Shown here in pieces: positions 8,060 through 16,368 of a DNA stretch of 64,000 nucleotides. The DNA is from Bauldia sp963759235 (GTDB lineage: Bacteria > Pseudomonadota > Alphaproteobacteria > Rhizobiales > Kaistiaceae). Both the position numbers and the translations under genes were made by a program. Position 1 is the stretch's first letter. Each line of letters begins with the position of its first letter. The stretch is from NCBI GenBank assembly GCA_963759235.1, contig CAVWYO010000006.1:186001-250000 (forward strand), in the 5' to 3' direction. Below the pieces are notes generated by a model that did not search any database, was not told the DNA's origin, and saw only the letters and a program-made list of their open reading frames with translations.

Positions 8060-9012
8060 TGGACCAGCCGTCGCCGGCCGCGGTTTCGCCGCACCGCCTG
8101 TTCACCCGGGCGGAATGGGCGACGCTGCGCGCCGACACCCCGCTGACGCTGACCGAAGCCGATGTCGAGCGGCTGAAGAGCCTCAACGACCCGATCCTCA
8201 TCGACGAGGTGGTCGAGATCTATCTGCCGATCTCGCGGCTCCTCAGCCTCTATGTCGCCGCCATCCAGAATCTCCACGCCGCCACCCGCACCTTTCTCGG
8301 CAACCACGACGGCGCCGTCCCGTTCATCATCGGCGTCGCCGGCTCGGTAGCGGTGGGCAAGTCGACGACGGCGCGGCTCTTGCGGGCGCTTCTGCGCCGC
8401 TGGCCGAACACGCCCAAGGTCGACCTGATGGCGACCGACGGCTTCCTGCTCCCGAACGCCGTCCTCAAGCGCGAAGGGCTGATGGAGCGCAAGGGCTTTC
8501 CCGAGAGCTACGACCGGCCGGCGCTGCTGGCGTTTCTCAGCGCCATCAAGGCGGGGCAGCCGAGGGTCGACGCGCCGGTCTATTCGCATCTCGTTTACGA
8601 TATCGTCCCCGGCGAGACGGTGACCGTCGAAAGGCCGGACATCCTCATCGTCGAGGGGCTGAACGTGTTGCAGACCTCGCGGCTGCCGAAGGACGGCCGG
8701 GCGGTGCCCTTCGTCTCCGATTTCTTCGACTTTTCGATCTATATCGACGCCGACGAAGCGGTGATCCGGAGCTGGTACCTGGAGCGCTTCAAGAAGCTCC
8801 GCCAGACCGCCTTCCGCGACCCCGATTCCTACTTCCACCGCTATGCCTCGATCACCGACGCGGAGGCCGCCGCCTTCGCCGAAGGCCTGTGGGAGCGGAT
8901 CAACCTGGTCAACCTTCACGAAAACATCCTGCCCACCCGGCCGCGCGCCCATCTCATCCTGCGCAAGGGGGCGGACCATCGGGTGGAGCAGGTGGCGCTT
9001 CGCCGGATTTGA
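8059..9012 (+). CDS. coaA: CoaA, type I pantothenate kinase
   Basis: CoaA phosphorylates pantothenate, the first and regulated step of coenzyme A synthesis. The 317 aa protein has the P-loop GVAGSVAVGKSTTA at about residues 92-105, the segment MATDGFLLPNAVL and the downstream IVEGLNVLQ, all typical of the prokaryotic type I enzyme. The start overlaps the hisE stop by one base. A coaA gene after hisE is a recurrent Hyphomicrobiales arrangement. The connection to histidine synthesis is probably only positional. Confidence 0.96.
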   Translation: MDQPSPAAVSPHRLFTRAEWATLRADTPLTLTEADVERLKSLNDPILIDEVVEIYLPISRLLSLYVAAIQNLHAATRTFLGNHDGAVPFIIGVAGSVAVGKSTTARLLRALLRRWPNTPKVDLMATDGFLLPNAVLKREGLMERKGFPESYDRPALLAFLSAIKAGQPRVDAPVYSHLVYDIVPGETVTVERPDILIVEGLNVLQTSRLPKDGRAVPFVSDFFDFSIYIDADEAVIRSWYLERFKKLRQTAFRDPDSYFHRYASITDAEAAAFAEGLWERINLVNLHENILPTRPRAHLILRKGADHRVEQVALRRI

Positions 9013-9043
9013 CCGCGAAAAGCGGGACGTGGCCGCGCTTCTC

Positions 9044-9086
9044 CTTGATTTCCGGCGTCTCAAGCCTGATATCGGGGCCGGAAATC
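9044..9086 (+). promoter_or_regulatory. Candidate heat-shock promoter and inverted repeat before grpE
   Basis: CTTGAT (9044-9049) is followed after 15 bases by CCTGATAT (9065-9072), which resembles an RpoH (sigma32-type) promoter and suits a chaperone gene. A perfect 10-base inverted repeat, GATTTCCGGC (9047-9056) and GCCGGAAATC (9077-9086), brackets the -10 region. It could be an operator or an intrinsic stop for coaA transcription. Neither role is proven. Confidence 0.4.
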
Positions 9087-9112
9087 CCGCTGATCAGATG
9101 TTGAGAGGTCCG

Positions 9113-9724
9113 ATGCCTGAAGAGAAAGGGACGGCGCCAGAGCCGGCCACGCCCGAAGAAATCCCGGCCGCGGGCGGGGACGACGCGAAAGCCCTCAAGG
9201 CGGAAATCGCCGATCTCAAGGACCGGCTGATACGCACGCTGGCCGAGATGGAGAACCTGCGCAAGCGCACCGACCGGGAGATCGCCGACACCCGCCAATA
9301 CGCGGTCGCCTCTTTCGCCCGCGATATGCTGACGGTCGCCGACAATCTGAAGCGCGCCATCGCTGCCGTACCGGCCGACGCGCGCGCCAAGGACCCCGCC
9401 TTGTCCAATCTGATGGACGGCGTCGAGGCGACCGAGCGCGGCCTCGAGCAGACGCTGACCAAGTTCGGCGTTCGTCCGATCGAGGCGAAGGGCGAGAAGT
9501 TCAACCCCGAGCTCCATCAGGCGATGTACGAGGTGGAGACCGCCGAGGTGCCGGCCGGCACCGTCGCCGAGATGGTCCAGGGAGGCTATGTCATCGGCGA
9601 TCGCATGCTGCGGCCGGCGCTGGTGGCGGTCGCCAAGGCGCCGCAAGCGGCACCGAAACCGGCCAATGACGATCAGGAAGGCGTCGGCGTCGAGGCAGGC
9701 GACAACCCGCCCGAGCCGGCCTGA
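9113..9724 (+). CDS. grpE: GrpE, nucleotide exchange factor of DnaK
   Basis: GrpE releases ADP from the Hsp70 chaperone DnaK. The ATG at 9113 follows GAGAGG with a short spacer and gives 203 aa. An in-frame ATG at 9098 would add five residues. The acidic N-terminus leads into a long coiled coil (about residues 25-70), then the beta-wing domain with FGVRPIEAKGEKFNPELHQA and VIGDRMLRPALVAVAK. The C-terminal tail is low in complexity. dnaK and dnaJ are not in the window. Confidence 0.95.
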   Translation: MPEEKGTAPEPATPEEIPAAGGDDAKALKAEIADLKDRLIRTLAEMENLRKRTDREIADTRQYAVASFARDMLTVADNLKRAIAAVPADARAKDPALSNLMDGVEATERGLEQTLTKFGVRPIEAKGEKFNPELHQAMYEVETAEVPAGTVAEMVQGGYVIGDRMLRPALVAVAKAPQAAPKPANDDQEGVGVEAGDNPPEPA

Positions 9725-9775
9725 GGCGCCATCGTTTCAGTTGAACCAGGCTGGCGACGCGGCGACGGGCGTCGC

Positions 9776-10702
9776 TTACTCGGCCGCTTCGCTCCGCCCC
9801 AGCCCCTGGGTGGCGGGGTCGGCTTCGCCGACACCGCCATTGCCATTCCCTTCGGCCGTACCGTTGGCCGGATCGCCGCCCGGCGCATCCAGCGTCTTCA
9901 GGCCGCCGAGCCGTGGCATCGACACGATGTTGTAGCCCGAATCGACGAAGTGGATCTCGCCGGTGACCGCCGATGACAGGTCGGAGAGGAGGTAGATGGC
10001 CGTGTTGCCGATCTCTTCCAGGCCGACCGAGCGGCGCAGCGGCGAGTTCTCCCGCTGGTAGTTGAACATGATCCGCGCGTCGGAGATCCCCGATCCCGCC
10101 AGCGTGCGCACCGGACCCGCCGAGATCGCGTTGATGCGGATGTTGCGGTCGCCGAAGTCGACCGCAAGGTAGCGCACCGACGCCTCCAGCGCCGCCTTGG
10201 CGATGCCCATCACGTTGTAATTGGGCATGACGCGGGTGGCGCCGCCATAGGTGAGCGTGACCATCGCTCCGCCGGTCGGCATCAGCGCCGCCGCCCGCTT
10301 GACCACCTCGGTGAAGGAGAAGCAGGAGATCACCATCGTGCGCCGGAAATTGGCGCGGGTGGTGTCGGCGTAGCGTCCCTTCAGCTCGGCCTTGTCGGAA
10401 AAGGCGATGGCGTGAACGACGAAGTCGAGCGAGCCCCACTCCCGGGCGATGGTGGCGAACATCGCATCCATCGAAGCCGGATCGTCGGCGTCGCATTCGA
10501 GGCCGACGTCGCAGGGAATGACGAACTCGGAGCCGACCGACTGGGCGAGCGGTCGTACCCGCTTGTCCATCGACGGCTGATAGGAGAAGGCCAGTTCCGC
10601 GCCCGCCCCGGCAAGCTGCCGGGCGATCCCCCAGGCGATCGAGTGGTCGTTGGCGACGCCCATGACGAGGCCGCGCTTGCCGCTCATCAGGCCGGCTGTC
10701 AT
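9776..10702 (-). CDS. fabI: FabI, enoyl-ACP reductase (NADH)
   Basis: FabI carries out the last reduction of the fatty acid elongation cycle. The ATG at 10702 gives 308 aa. It is an atypical short-chain dehydrogenase with the FabI-type nucleotide site GKRGLVMGVANDHSIAWGIA and the catalytic Y-x6-K in YNVMGIAKAAL. The segment RINAISAGPVRTLAGSGI is typical. After the usual end near VDSGYNIVSM there is an extra C-terminal tail of about 45 residues, rich in Gly, Asn and Asp, with no known function. It lies 35 bp after fabB in the same direction, so fabA, fabB and fabI probably form one transcript. Confidence 0.95.
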   Translation of the reverse strand: MTAGLMSGKRGLVMGVANDHSIAWGIARQLAGAGAELAFSYQPSMDKRVRPLAQSVGSEFVIPCDVGLECDADDPASMDAMFATIAREWGSLDFVVHAIAFSDKAELKGRYADTTRANFRRTMVISCFSFTEVVKRAAALMPTGGAMVTLTYGGATRVMPNYNVMGIAKAALEASVRYLAVDFGDRNIRINAISAGPVRTLAGSGISDARIMFNYQRENSPLRRSVGLEEIGNTAIYLLSDLSSAVTGEIHFVDSGYNIVSMPRLGGLKTLDAPGGDPANGTAEGNGNGGVGEADPATQGLGRSEAAE

Positions 10703-10737
10703 TTCACTTCCCCCCGCCGTTGCCTCTTCTTCTGTTC

Positions 10738-11955
10738 TTAGTCCGCGTAGCGTGCCAGCGCGATCGTCGCATTGGTGCCGCCGAAGCCGAACGAATTCGA
10801 CAGGACGGTGTTGAGGTCCGCGTCGATCCGCTGGCGAACGATCGGCATGTCGTCGAAGTCCGGGTCCAGCTCGTCGATATGCGCCGAGCCGGCAATGAAG
10901 CCGTTGTTCATCATCAAAAGGCAATAGATCGCCTCCTGGACGCCGGTCGCGCCGAGCGAATGGCCGGTCAGCGACTTGGTCGCCGAGATCGGCGGACAGC
11001 CGTCGGCGAACACCTGGCGGATCGCCTTGATCTCGGCGAGGTCGCCGATCTGCGTCGACGTCGCGTGCGGGTTGATGTAGTCGATCTTGCGGTCGCCGAT
11101 CTGCTTCAGCGTCATCCGCATGCAGCGCATCGCCCCCTCGCTCGACGGCTGCACCATGTCGAAGCCGTCCGAGGTGGCGCCATAGCCGACCAATTCGCCG
11201 TAGATGCGCGCGCCGCGCGCCTTGGCGTGCTCCAGTTCCTCCAGGACCACGACGCCGGCGCCGCCGGCGATGACGAAGCCGTCGCGCGATTTGTCGTAGG
11301 CGCGCGAGGCGACCGCCGGCCGATCGTTGAAATGGCTCGACAGCGCCCCCATGCCGTCGAACAGCACCGACAGCGTCCAGTCGAGCTCCTCGCAGCCGCC
11401 GGCGAAGATGATGTCCTGCTTGCCGAGCTGGATGATCTCATAGGCATTGCCGATGCAATGGTTGGAGGTCGCGCAGGCCGACGAGATCGAATAGTTGACG
11501 CCCTTGATCTTGAACCAGGTCGCCAGCGTCGCCGAGGCGGTCGACGACATCGCCTTCGGCACGGCGAAGGGCCCGACCCGTTTCGGTCCCTTGGTGCGGG
11601 TGGCGTCCGCCGCCTCGACGATGGTCCGCGTCGATGGCCCGCCGGAGCCCATGATGATGCCGGTCCGCTCGTTGGATATGTCGCTTTCGTCGAGGCCGGC
11701 GTCGAGGATCGCCTGGTCCATGGCGACGTGGTTCCAGGCGGTGCCGCCGCCATGGAAGCGCATCGCCCGGCGGTCGATCATCGCCTCGACGTCGAGATTG
11801 GGCGCGCCGTGGACCTGGCAGCGGAAGCCGAGCTCCGCATAGCGGTCGGCACGAACGATCCCCGACCGGCCTTCGCGCAGCGAGGCAAGCACCTCCTGCG
11901 TGTTGTTGCCGATCGACGATACGATCCCCATGCCTGTCACGACGACCCGCTTCAT
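10738..11955 (-). CDS. fabB: FabB, 3-oxoacyl-ACP synthase I
   Basis: FabB condenses malonyl-ACP with acyl-ACP and is needed to elongate the cis-unsaturated intermediate made by FabA. The 405 aa thiolase-fold protein has the catalytic triad C in SSACATSNHCIG, H in NPHATSTQIGD and H in TGHSLGATG, plus the terminal SNSFGFGGTNA. The first His motif has Ala where many homologues have Gly (NPHATST rather than NxHGTST), which should be tolerated. It lies between fabA and fabI. Confidence 0.95.
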   Translation of the reverse strand: MKRVVVTGMGIVSSIGNNTQEVLASLREGRSGIVRADRYAELGFRCQVHGAPNLDVEAMIDRRAMRFHGGGTAWNHVAMDQAILDAGLDESDISNERTGIIMGSGGPSTRTIVEAADATRTKGPKRVGPFAVPKAMSSTASATLATWFKIKGVNYSISSACATSNHCIGNAYEIIQLGKQDIIFAGGCEELDWTLSVLFDGMGALSSHFNDRPAVASRAYDKSRDGFVIAGGAGVVVLEELEHAKARGARIYGELVGYGATSDGFDMVQPSSEGAMRCMRMTLKQIGDRKIDYINPHATSTQIGDLAEIKAIRQVFADGCPPISATKSLTGHSLGATGVQEAIYCLLMMNNGFIAGSAHIDELDPDFDDMPIVRQRIDADLNTVLSNSFGFGGTNATIALARYAD

Positions 11956-12017
11956 CTCGGCTTACCTCATCCGTCTGGTTGTCGGACTGCGGGGGGGCAG
12001 CGCCAAGCTTCGGGAAA

Positions 12018-12557
12018 TCAGCCGATGGCCGGCTGAGCTTCGCCTTGGAAGAGACCGACCTTGAGGTCGGTCGCCTTGTAGATGGTCTGGCCATCGGCCT
12101 TCAGCCAGCCGTCGCCGACCCCCAGCACGAGCTTCGATTTGAGCACCCGTTTCAGATCGACGCCGTACTGAACCAGCTTCGCCGTCGGCAACACCATGCC
12201 GGAGAATTTCATCTCGCCGACCGAGAGGGCGCGTCCTTTCCCCGGCAGTCCGAGCCAGCCGAGGAAGAAGCCGAGCATCTGCCACAGAGCGTCAAGGCCG
12301 AGGCAGCCCGGCATCACCGGGTCGCCGCGGAAGTGACAGAGGAAGAACCAGAGGTCGGGCTTGACGTCGAGTTCGGCGCGGATCTCGCCGCGGCCGTGCG
12401 CGCCGCCCTCTTCGGCGATCTGGGTGATCCTGTCGAACATCAGCATCGGCGGCAACGGCAATTGGGCATTGCCCTCGCCGAAGAGTTCTCCGCGCCCGCA
12501 AGCGAGCAAGTCCTCGTAGTCGAAGCTCGTCGCGCGAATATCCATCCTGTCGAGCAT
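12018..12557 (-). CDS. fabA: FabA, 3-hydroxydecanoyl-ACP dehydratase/isomerase
   Basis: FabA dehydrates 3-hydroxydecanoyl-ACP and isomerises the product to cis-3-decenoyl-ACP, the branch point to unsaturated fatty acids. The 179 aa hot-dog-fold protein has the active-site His in FFLCHFRGDPVMPGCLGLDA with the partner Asp ten or more residues later. The length is standard. It is first in the fabA-fabB-fabI transcript and divergent from irr, a conserved alphaproteobacterial arrangement that suggests iron- or haem-linked control of membrane lipid synthesis. Confidence 0.96.
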   Translation of the reverse strand: MLDRMDIRATSFDYEDLLACGRGELFGEGNAQLPLPPMLMFDRITQIAEEGGAHGRGEIRAELDVKPDLWFFLCHFRGDPVMPGCLGLDALWQMLGFFLGWLGLPGKGRALSVGEMKFSGMVLPTAKLVQYGVDLKRVLKSKLVLGVGDGWLKADGQTIYKATDLKVGLFQGEAQPAIG

Positions 12558-12870
12558 ATCTCACTCTGTCGCTTAAGACGTTGTCCGGCCCATCGCCCCG
12601 TGCCACCATTCCGCCGCCGGCCGGCTTCGTTCGCTTTCCTAACATCTAATGATGTACGCCGCTACAATATCGGGCCGAAGCGCTCCTTCCGCAACCGTCG
12701 TCCGCCACGCTCCGAGCGAACCCCGCCGGGACCAATCGGCGCGCCCACGTAGTTTGGGTTGCAGTTATGGCCATCCGACGGCAGAGAAGGCGGGGTTTGT
12801 TGCGCTCGCGGCGTCGCGAACCTATAGTATTCATTGGTGATGAAGCCGGCGGCCTTGAACCGCGCGGTCG
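12558..12870. promoter_or_regulatory. Divergent fabA / irr control region
   Basis: This 313 bp region separates the starts of fabA and irr and contains no gene. Rightward, TTGCGC (12800-12805), 17 bases and TATAGT (12823-12828) could form the irr promoter. An imperfect 14-base palindrome, ACATCTAATGATGT (12642-12655), lies on the fabA side and could be an operator. No clear Irr box of the TTTAGAA-type inverted repeat was found. Confidence 0.4.
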
Positions 12871-13326
12871 ATGGAAGCAGAGATGGAACAGACCGGAACC
12901 ACTTCGGGCGGCGATTTAGGCCGCGTGCAGATTCGCTCGATGCTGAGAAGCTCCGGCCTGAGGCCGACCCGACAGCGCTTGGCCTTGGCCGAGATCCTGT
13001 TCAGTCAGGGCAACCGCCACATCTCGGCCGAGGGCCTGCATGAAGAGGCGACCATCCATCGCGTCCCCGTTTCGCTGGCGACCGTCTACAACACGCTTCA
13101 TCAGTTCACCGAGGCCGGCCTTCTGCGGGAGGTTGCCGTCGACGGGTCGAAAACCTACTTCGACACCAATACCGCGGATCATCACCACTTCTTCGTCGAG
13201 GACGACGACCGGGTGATCGATATTCCGCCTGGGCAGATGGGTGTCGACGATATCCCCGCCCCGCCTCCCGGCTACGAAATCAGCCGGATCGACGTGGTGG
13301 TCAGGTTGCGCCGCATCCGCGACTAG
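12871..13326 (+). CDS. irr: Irr-like Fur family iron response regulator
   Basis: Irr proteins are Fur-family repressors/activators that sense haem status and control iron and haem genes in Rhizobiales and Rhodobacterales. The 151 aa protein has the winged-helix segment RSSGLRPTRQRLALAEILF and the recognition region VSLATVYNTLHQFTEAGLL. It has the triple-His DHHHFF motif that contributes to haem binding in Irr, and lacks the paired Cys zinc motifs of Fur. The Cys-Pro haem regulatory motif of Bradyrhizobium Irr is also absent, so sensing would be of the Rhizobium type. A second in-frame ATG lies at 12883 and could be the real start. Confidence 0.88.
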   Translation: MEAEMEQTGTTSGGDLGRVQIRSMLRSSGLRPTRQRLALAEILFSQGNRHISAEGLHEEATIHRVPVSLATVYNTLHQFTEAGLLREVAVDGSKTYFDTNTADHHHFFVEDDDRVIDIPPGQMGVDDIPAPPPGYEISRIDVVVRLRRIRD

Positions 13327-13384
13327 CGCGTTATCCGCTCGGATTGGTCATGTAGGGCGCCGGCTGCCACCGGTCGCGCTGATG

Positions 13385-13407
13385 CGCGCCCGACCAGTGC
13401 GGGCGCG
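13385..13407. terminator. Bidirectional stem-loop between irr and the SH3 gene
   Basis: CGCGCCCG (13385-13392) and CGGGCGCG (13400-13407) form an 8 bp perfect stem with a 7-base loop in the 85 bp gap between two convergent genes. There is no clear T-run, so termination activity is inferred from position and stem strength. Confidence 0.5.
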
Positions 13408-13411
13408 GGCC

Positions 13412-13981
13412 TCAGTTGATGTCCTCGTTGGGATAGACGCCCCACAGCTGGTCCCGGTCGATCCAACCTGAAAAGCCGTTGCCGGAAATGCGGCACCAGC
13501 CGTCCTGGCAGCGGTCGACCTGACCCATCACGCCGGGCTCGAGATAGGCCGAAATTGCCGCCTCGGGCGCCGCCGATACTCGGATCGGGCGGGGGTCGCC
13601 CTTGGTCCAGGGCGCGACGACGGCGGTCCGCTTGCCGGAGAGCAGGCTCTGAAAAACCCAGCCGGTGCTGCCGTCGGAATCGCGGATGCGCCGCCAGTTG
13701 TCGTATTCCTGGACGACCTCGATCGGCAGACCCGGCTTCACGAAGACCCAGGCGATCTTGTAGTCCTCGCCGGGCCCGACCCGGACGTTGACCCGGCTTG
13801 CTTTCAGGCTGACGAAACGGGGAACCGGGAGGCCGCTCGGCCCCACCTGCACGCCGGGCGCGGCAAGCGGCGCGGCTTGCGGCCCGCCGGCCGGATGAAG
13901 GAGAAGGGTGAACGCGCCGACGCTGGCGAGCGCCAGGATCAGCCCCTTGAATTTCCTGCGGTTTCCAATCGCTCTCCTCAT
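13412..13981 (-). CDS. Exported SH3-domain protein
   Basis: This 189 aa protein has a basic N-terminus and a hydrophobic segment (about residues 11-30), suggesting a signal peptide or anchor. It then has two bacterial SH3-like modules, one around SRVNVRVGPGEDYKIAWVF with IRDSDGSTGWVF, and a second ending CRISGNGFSGWIDRDQLWGV. Such proteins bind peptidoglycan or peptides in the periplasm, but the ligand here is unknown. It is common in Hyphomicrobiales, usually annotated as an SH3 domain protein. It is convergent with irr. Confidence 0.85.
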   Translation of the reverse strand: MRRAIGNRRKFKGLILALASVGAFTLLLHPAGGPQAAPLAAPGVQVGPSGLPVPRFVSLKASRVNVRVGPGEDYKIAWVFVKPGLPIEVVQEYDNWRRIRDSDGSTGWVFQSLLSGKRTAVVAPWTKGDPRPIRVSAAPEAAISAYLEPGVMGQVDRCQDGWCRISGNGFSGWIDRDQLWGVYPNEDIN

Positions 13982-14094
13982 CGAGACACCTCACGCTTAC
14001 GCAACAAGATTTAACTCAATCTTGAGGCATCCGTGGTTAAGGAGGTCTCAACGGCGGGACCGATTGCTCCGCCCGTTTCGGAACCGGAAACGCT

Positions 14095-14880
14095 CTACTC
14101 GGCCGCCGCACTGGTGCCGGTCAGCGGATTGGCCGGATTCCAGCGATAGTGGATCGTCTCGAAGCGGGTGGCGCGCGCGTCGTAGAGCAGCAGCCGGCCG
14201 ACCAGACCCTCGCCGAAGCCGACGATCTCCTTGATCGCTTCCAGCGCCTGCAGCGAGCCGAGAACGCCGGTGAGCGCGCCGAGGATGCCCGCCTGGGCGC
14301 AGGTCGGCAGCAAGCCGTCCGGCGGCGCCTCGGGAAACAGACAGCGATAGGTCGGGTTCGGCATGCCGTCCGACCCGGATAGCCACGGCTTCAGCGTGGT
14401 GATCGATCCGTCGAACTGACCGACCGCCGCCGTCACCAGCGGCTTTTGCGAGCGGAAGCACTGATCGGAGACGACGTAGCGGGTAACGAAATTGTCCGAG
14501 CCGTCGGCGACGACGTCGTAGGCACCGATCAGTTCGGCGGCATTGTCGGGGCCGAGGCGAACCGAGTGCGTTTCGACCGCGACGTGCGGATTGATGCGGC
14601 GGACGGCGCCCGCGGCGCTTTCGGTCTTCGGCCGGCCGACCGCCTCGGTGTCATGAACGACCTGGCGTTGGAGATTGGACAGCGCCACCGTGTCGTCGTC
14701 GACGATGCCGAGGGTGCCGACGCCGGCCGCCGCGAGATACTGGATCACCGGCGCGCCGAGCCCGCCGGCGCCGATCACCAGCACCCGCGCCGCCTTCAGC
14801 TTCTGCTGCCCCGGCCCGCCGACGTCGGCGAGCACGATGTGCCGCGCGTAGCGTTCGATCTCGTCGCCGGAGAAAGCCAT
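14095..14880 (-). CDS. moeB: MoeB/ThiF-family adenylyltransferase
   Basis: The protein belongs to the E1-like enzymes that adenylate the C-terminal Gly-Gly of MoaD or ThiS for sulfur transfer in molybdopterin or thiamine synthesis. It is 261 aa, with the nucleotide loop VLVIGAGGLGAP (about residues 34-45), the acidic segment GIVDDDTVALSNLQRQ and the YRCLFPEAPPDGLLPTCAQAG region that carries the catalytic Cys. No C-terminal rhodanese domain is present. The zinc Cys pairs of E. coli MoeB appear incomplete, so MoeB versus ThiF cannot be settled. Confidence 0.85.
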   Translation of the reverse strand: MAFSGDEIERYARHIVLADVGGPGQQKLKAARVLVIGAGGLGAPVIQYLAAAGVGTLGIVDDDTVALSNLQRQVVHDTEAVGRPKTESAAGAVRRINPHVAVETHSVRLGPDNAAELIGAYDVVADGSDNFVTRYVVSDQCFRSQKPLVTAAVGQFDGSITTLKPWLSGSDGMPNPTYRCLFPEAPPDGLLPTCAQAGILGALTGVLGSLQALEAIKEIVGFGEGLVGRLLLYDARATRFETIHYRWNPANPLTGTSAAAE

Positions 14881-14894
14881 GCACCGGAATTTAG

Positions 14895-14969
14895 AGTATT
14901 TTCAGGAAAAGTGTGCGCACTTTTCCGCCCGGAAAATCCGAAGAATCAAAGAGCTGGAGCAAAGGCCCC
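14895..14969. repeat. Dispersed 75 bp hairpin repeat, copy 1
   Basis: The core GGAAAAGTG-TGCG-CACTTTTCC is a perfect 9 bp stem, enclosed by ATTTTC and GGAAAAT as an outer stem, followed by GAAGAATCAAAGAGCTGGAG. A second copy of the same length lies at 23700-23774 and matches at roughly 85% of positions by eye. Similar elements are frequent between genes in Hyphomicrobiales. Confidence 0.75.
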
Positions 14970-15275
14970 GAGGAAACCTGTGTTGCGTGCTTCGAGGTGC
15001 TCGGGCGGAGCCCAGACTTGATCAGGGGACGCAATGCCGATCGGCCGCTTTCCAAAGCCGTTTCGCGACGCTCCCCTTAGAGGAGGAAAGAGCCCGCTCC
15101 CGGCAGATCGGGGACAAGCGGTTGATCAACATGCGGGACTCAACGCCGTTCCATCGTGGAAGACAATTGGCTACAAAAGGTGTTGGGGAGAACGAAAGGC
15201 TGGATCGGCCCAGCCGATTTTCGCCCCAATGGCGGCGCAGCCTGCCGGCGTTGGCGTCTGCCGGCTTTCGCCGCG

Positions 15276-15313
15276 AGCGATGCTCGGATCGAACAGCGAT
15301 GCTCGGATCGAAC
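15276..15313. repeat. 19 bp perfect tandem duplication
   Basis: The 19-mer AGCGATGCTCGGATCGAAC occurs twice head to tail (15276-15294 and 15295-15313), 24 bases before the start codon at 15338. It may be a duplicated regulatory site or a replication-slippage product. Confidence 0.8.
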
Positions 15314-15337
15314 AATGACCGACCACGGTGTGCAACC

Positions 15338-16147
15338 ATGACCGCCCAAGCGACACGCCTTCTCGCGGCGCTGGCTGCCTTCGTAGCGTCGACCGGGGCC
15401 GCTGCCGCCGCTCAGGCGGTGCCGGTCGATCTCGAACTGGTTATCGCCGTCGATGTGTCCGGATCGATGGATGCCGAGGAACAGGCGGTCCAGCGCGCCG
15501 GCTATGTGGAGGCCATCCGGCATCCCGATTTCATCCAGGCCGTCGCCTCCGGGGCCTATCAGCGCGTCGCGGTCACCTATGTCGAATGGGCCGGCAGCGG
15601 ATGGCAGGCGACGGTGATCCCGTGGCGGCTGATCGACAGCGCCGAAAGCGCGCGGGCCTTCGCCGATCAGCTCTCCGCCGAGGCGATCTCCTCCTATCAC
15701 GGCACATCCATCTCTTCGGCGCTCACCTTCGGCGCCGGCCTTTTCGCCGACAACGGCTTCGAGGGCGATCGGCGGACCATCGACATCTCCGGCGACGGGC
15801 CGAACAACAGCGGCGGCCCGGTCACCGTCGCTCGCGATGCTGCCACCGGCAGCGGCATCGTCATCAACGGCCTGCCGATCATGATCCGGCCGTCCCCCAC
15901 CTTCCCGGCCATGGACCGCTACTACGCCGATTGCGTCATCGGCGGGCCGGGCGCCTTCGTTCTGCCGGTGCACCGGGTCGAGGAGTTCGACGAAGCCATC
16001 CGGCGCAAGCTCGTCCTTGAGATCGCCTCGCGGCCGCCGGCCGCCACGCTGGTTCCCGTCGACGCGTTGGTTCCGGTCGACTGCCAGATCGGCGAGCGCA
16101 TGCGGCGCATGTTCTCCGATCCGTATCTGCCCGGGCTGGAATGGTAG
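15338..16147 (+). CDS. DUF1194 family secreted von Willebrand-like protein
   Basis: The ATG at 15338 gives 269 aa with a clear signal peptide, cleaved near AAAAAQA (about residue 27). The mature protein begins VPVDLELVIAVDVSGSMDAEE, a metal-ion-dependent adhesion-site-like DxSxS motif of a vWA fold, and contains ISSYHGTSISSAL and RRTIDISGDGPNNSGG. These are the hallmarks of the DUF1194 family of alphaproteobacterial exported proteins. The role is unknown; adhesion or a periplasmic binding function is possible. A much longer in-frame reading back to 14879 translates repeat DNA and was not accepted. Confidence 0.88.
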   Translation: MTAQATRLLAALAAFVASTGAAAAAQAVPVDLELVIAVDVSGSMDAEEQAVQRAGYVEAIRHPDFIQAVASGAYQRVAVTYVEWAGSGWQATVIPWRLIDSAESARAFADQLSAEAISSYHGTSISSALTFGAGLFADNGFEGDRRTIDISGDGPNNSGGPVTVARDAATGSGIVINGLPIMIRPSPTFPAMDRYYADCVIGGPGAFVLPVHRVEEFDEAIRRKLVLEIASRPPAATLVPVDALVPVDCQIGERMRRMFSDPYLPGLEW

Positions 16148-16368
16148 CCTTAGCCTAAGCGGTACGGGGTCGGTCGCTGTTCGCGCGGCCCGACCCGCGA
16201 GCCGACGTTAGTCTCGCCGTTTCTCTCCGCAACAGCTTGTCGATTGTGGCGCGACATGCGCCAGGCGGCGCCCGCTTGCCGGGTGACCGGCGGCTTGCGA
16301 TCATGGCGGCGCGGCGCGAACGGGCACATCCCGGGCGACTGAGCGATACGGGGGCAAGGGGGCCGGGG

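Larger units (their letters stand above)
14881..15337. other. Intergenic region with dispersed and tandem repeats
   Basis: This 457 bp gap between moeB and the DUF1194 gene has no convincing gene. It contains a 75 bp hairpin-forming dispersed repeat (14895-14969), a stretch at about 14983-15030 resembling half of the 7.5 kb palindromic element, and a 19-base tandem duplication (15276-15313) just upstream of the DUF1194 start. Confidence 0.6.

Noticed and set aside
14879..15337. Extended N-terminus of the DUF1194 protein starting at 14879
   Set aside because: It would translate the dispersed and tandem repeats and place the clear signal peptide in the middle of the protein; the ATG at 15338 is far better.
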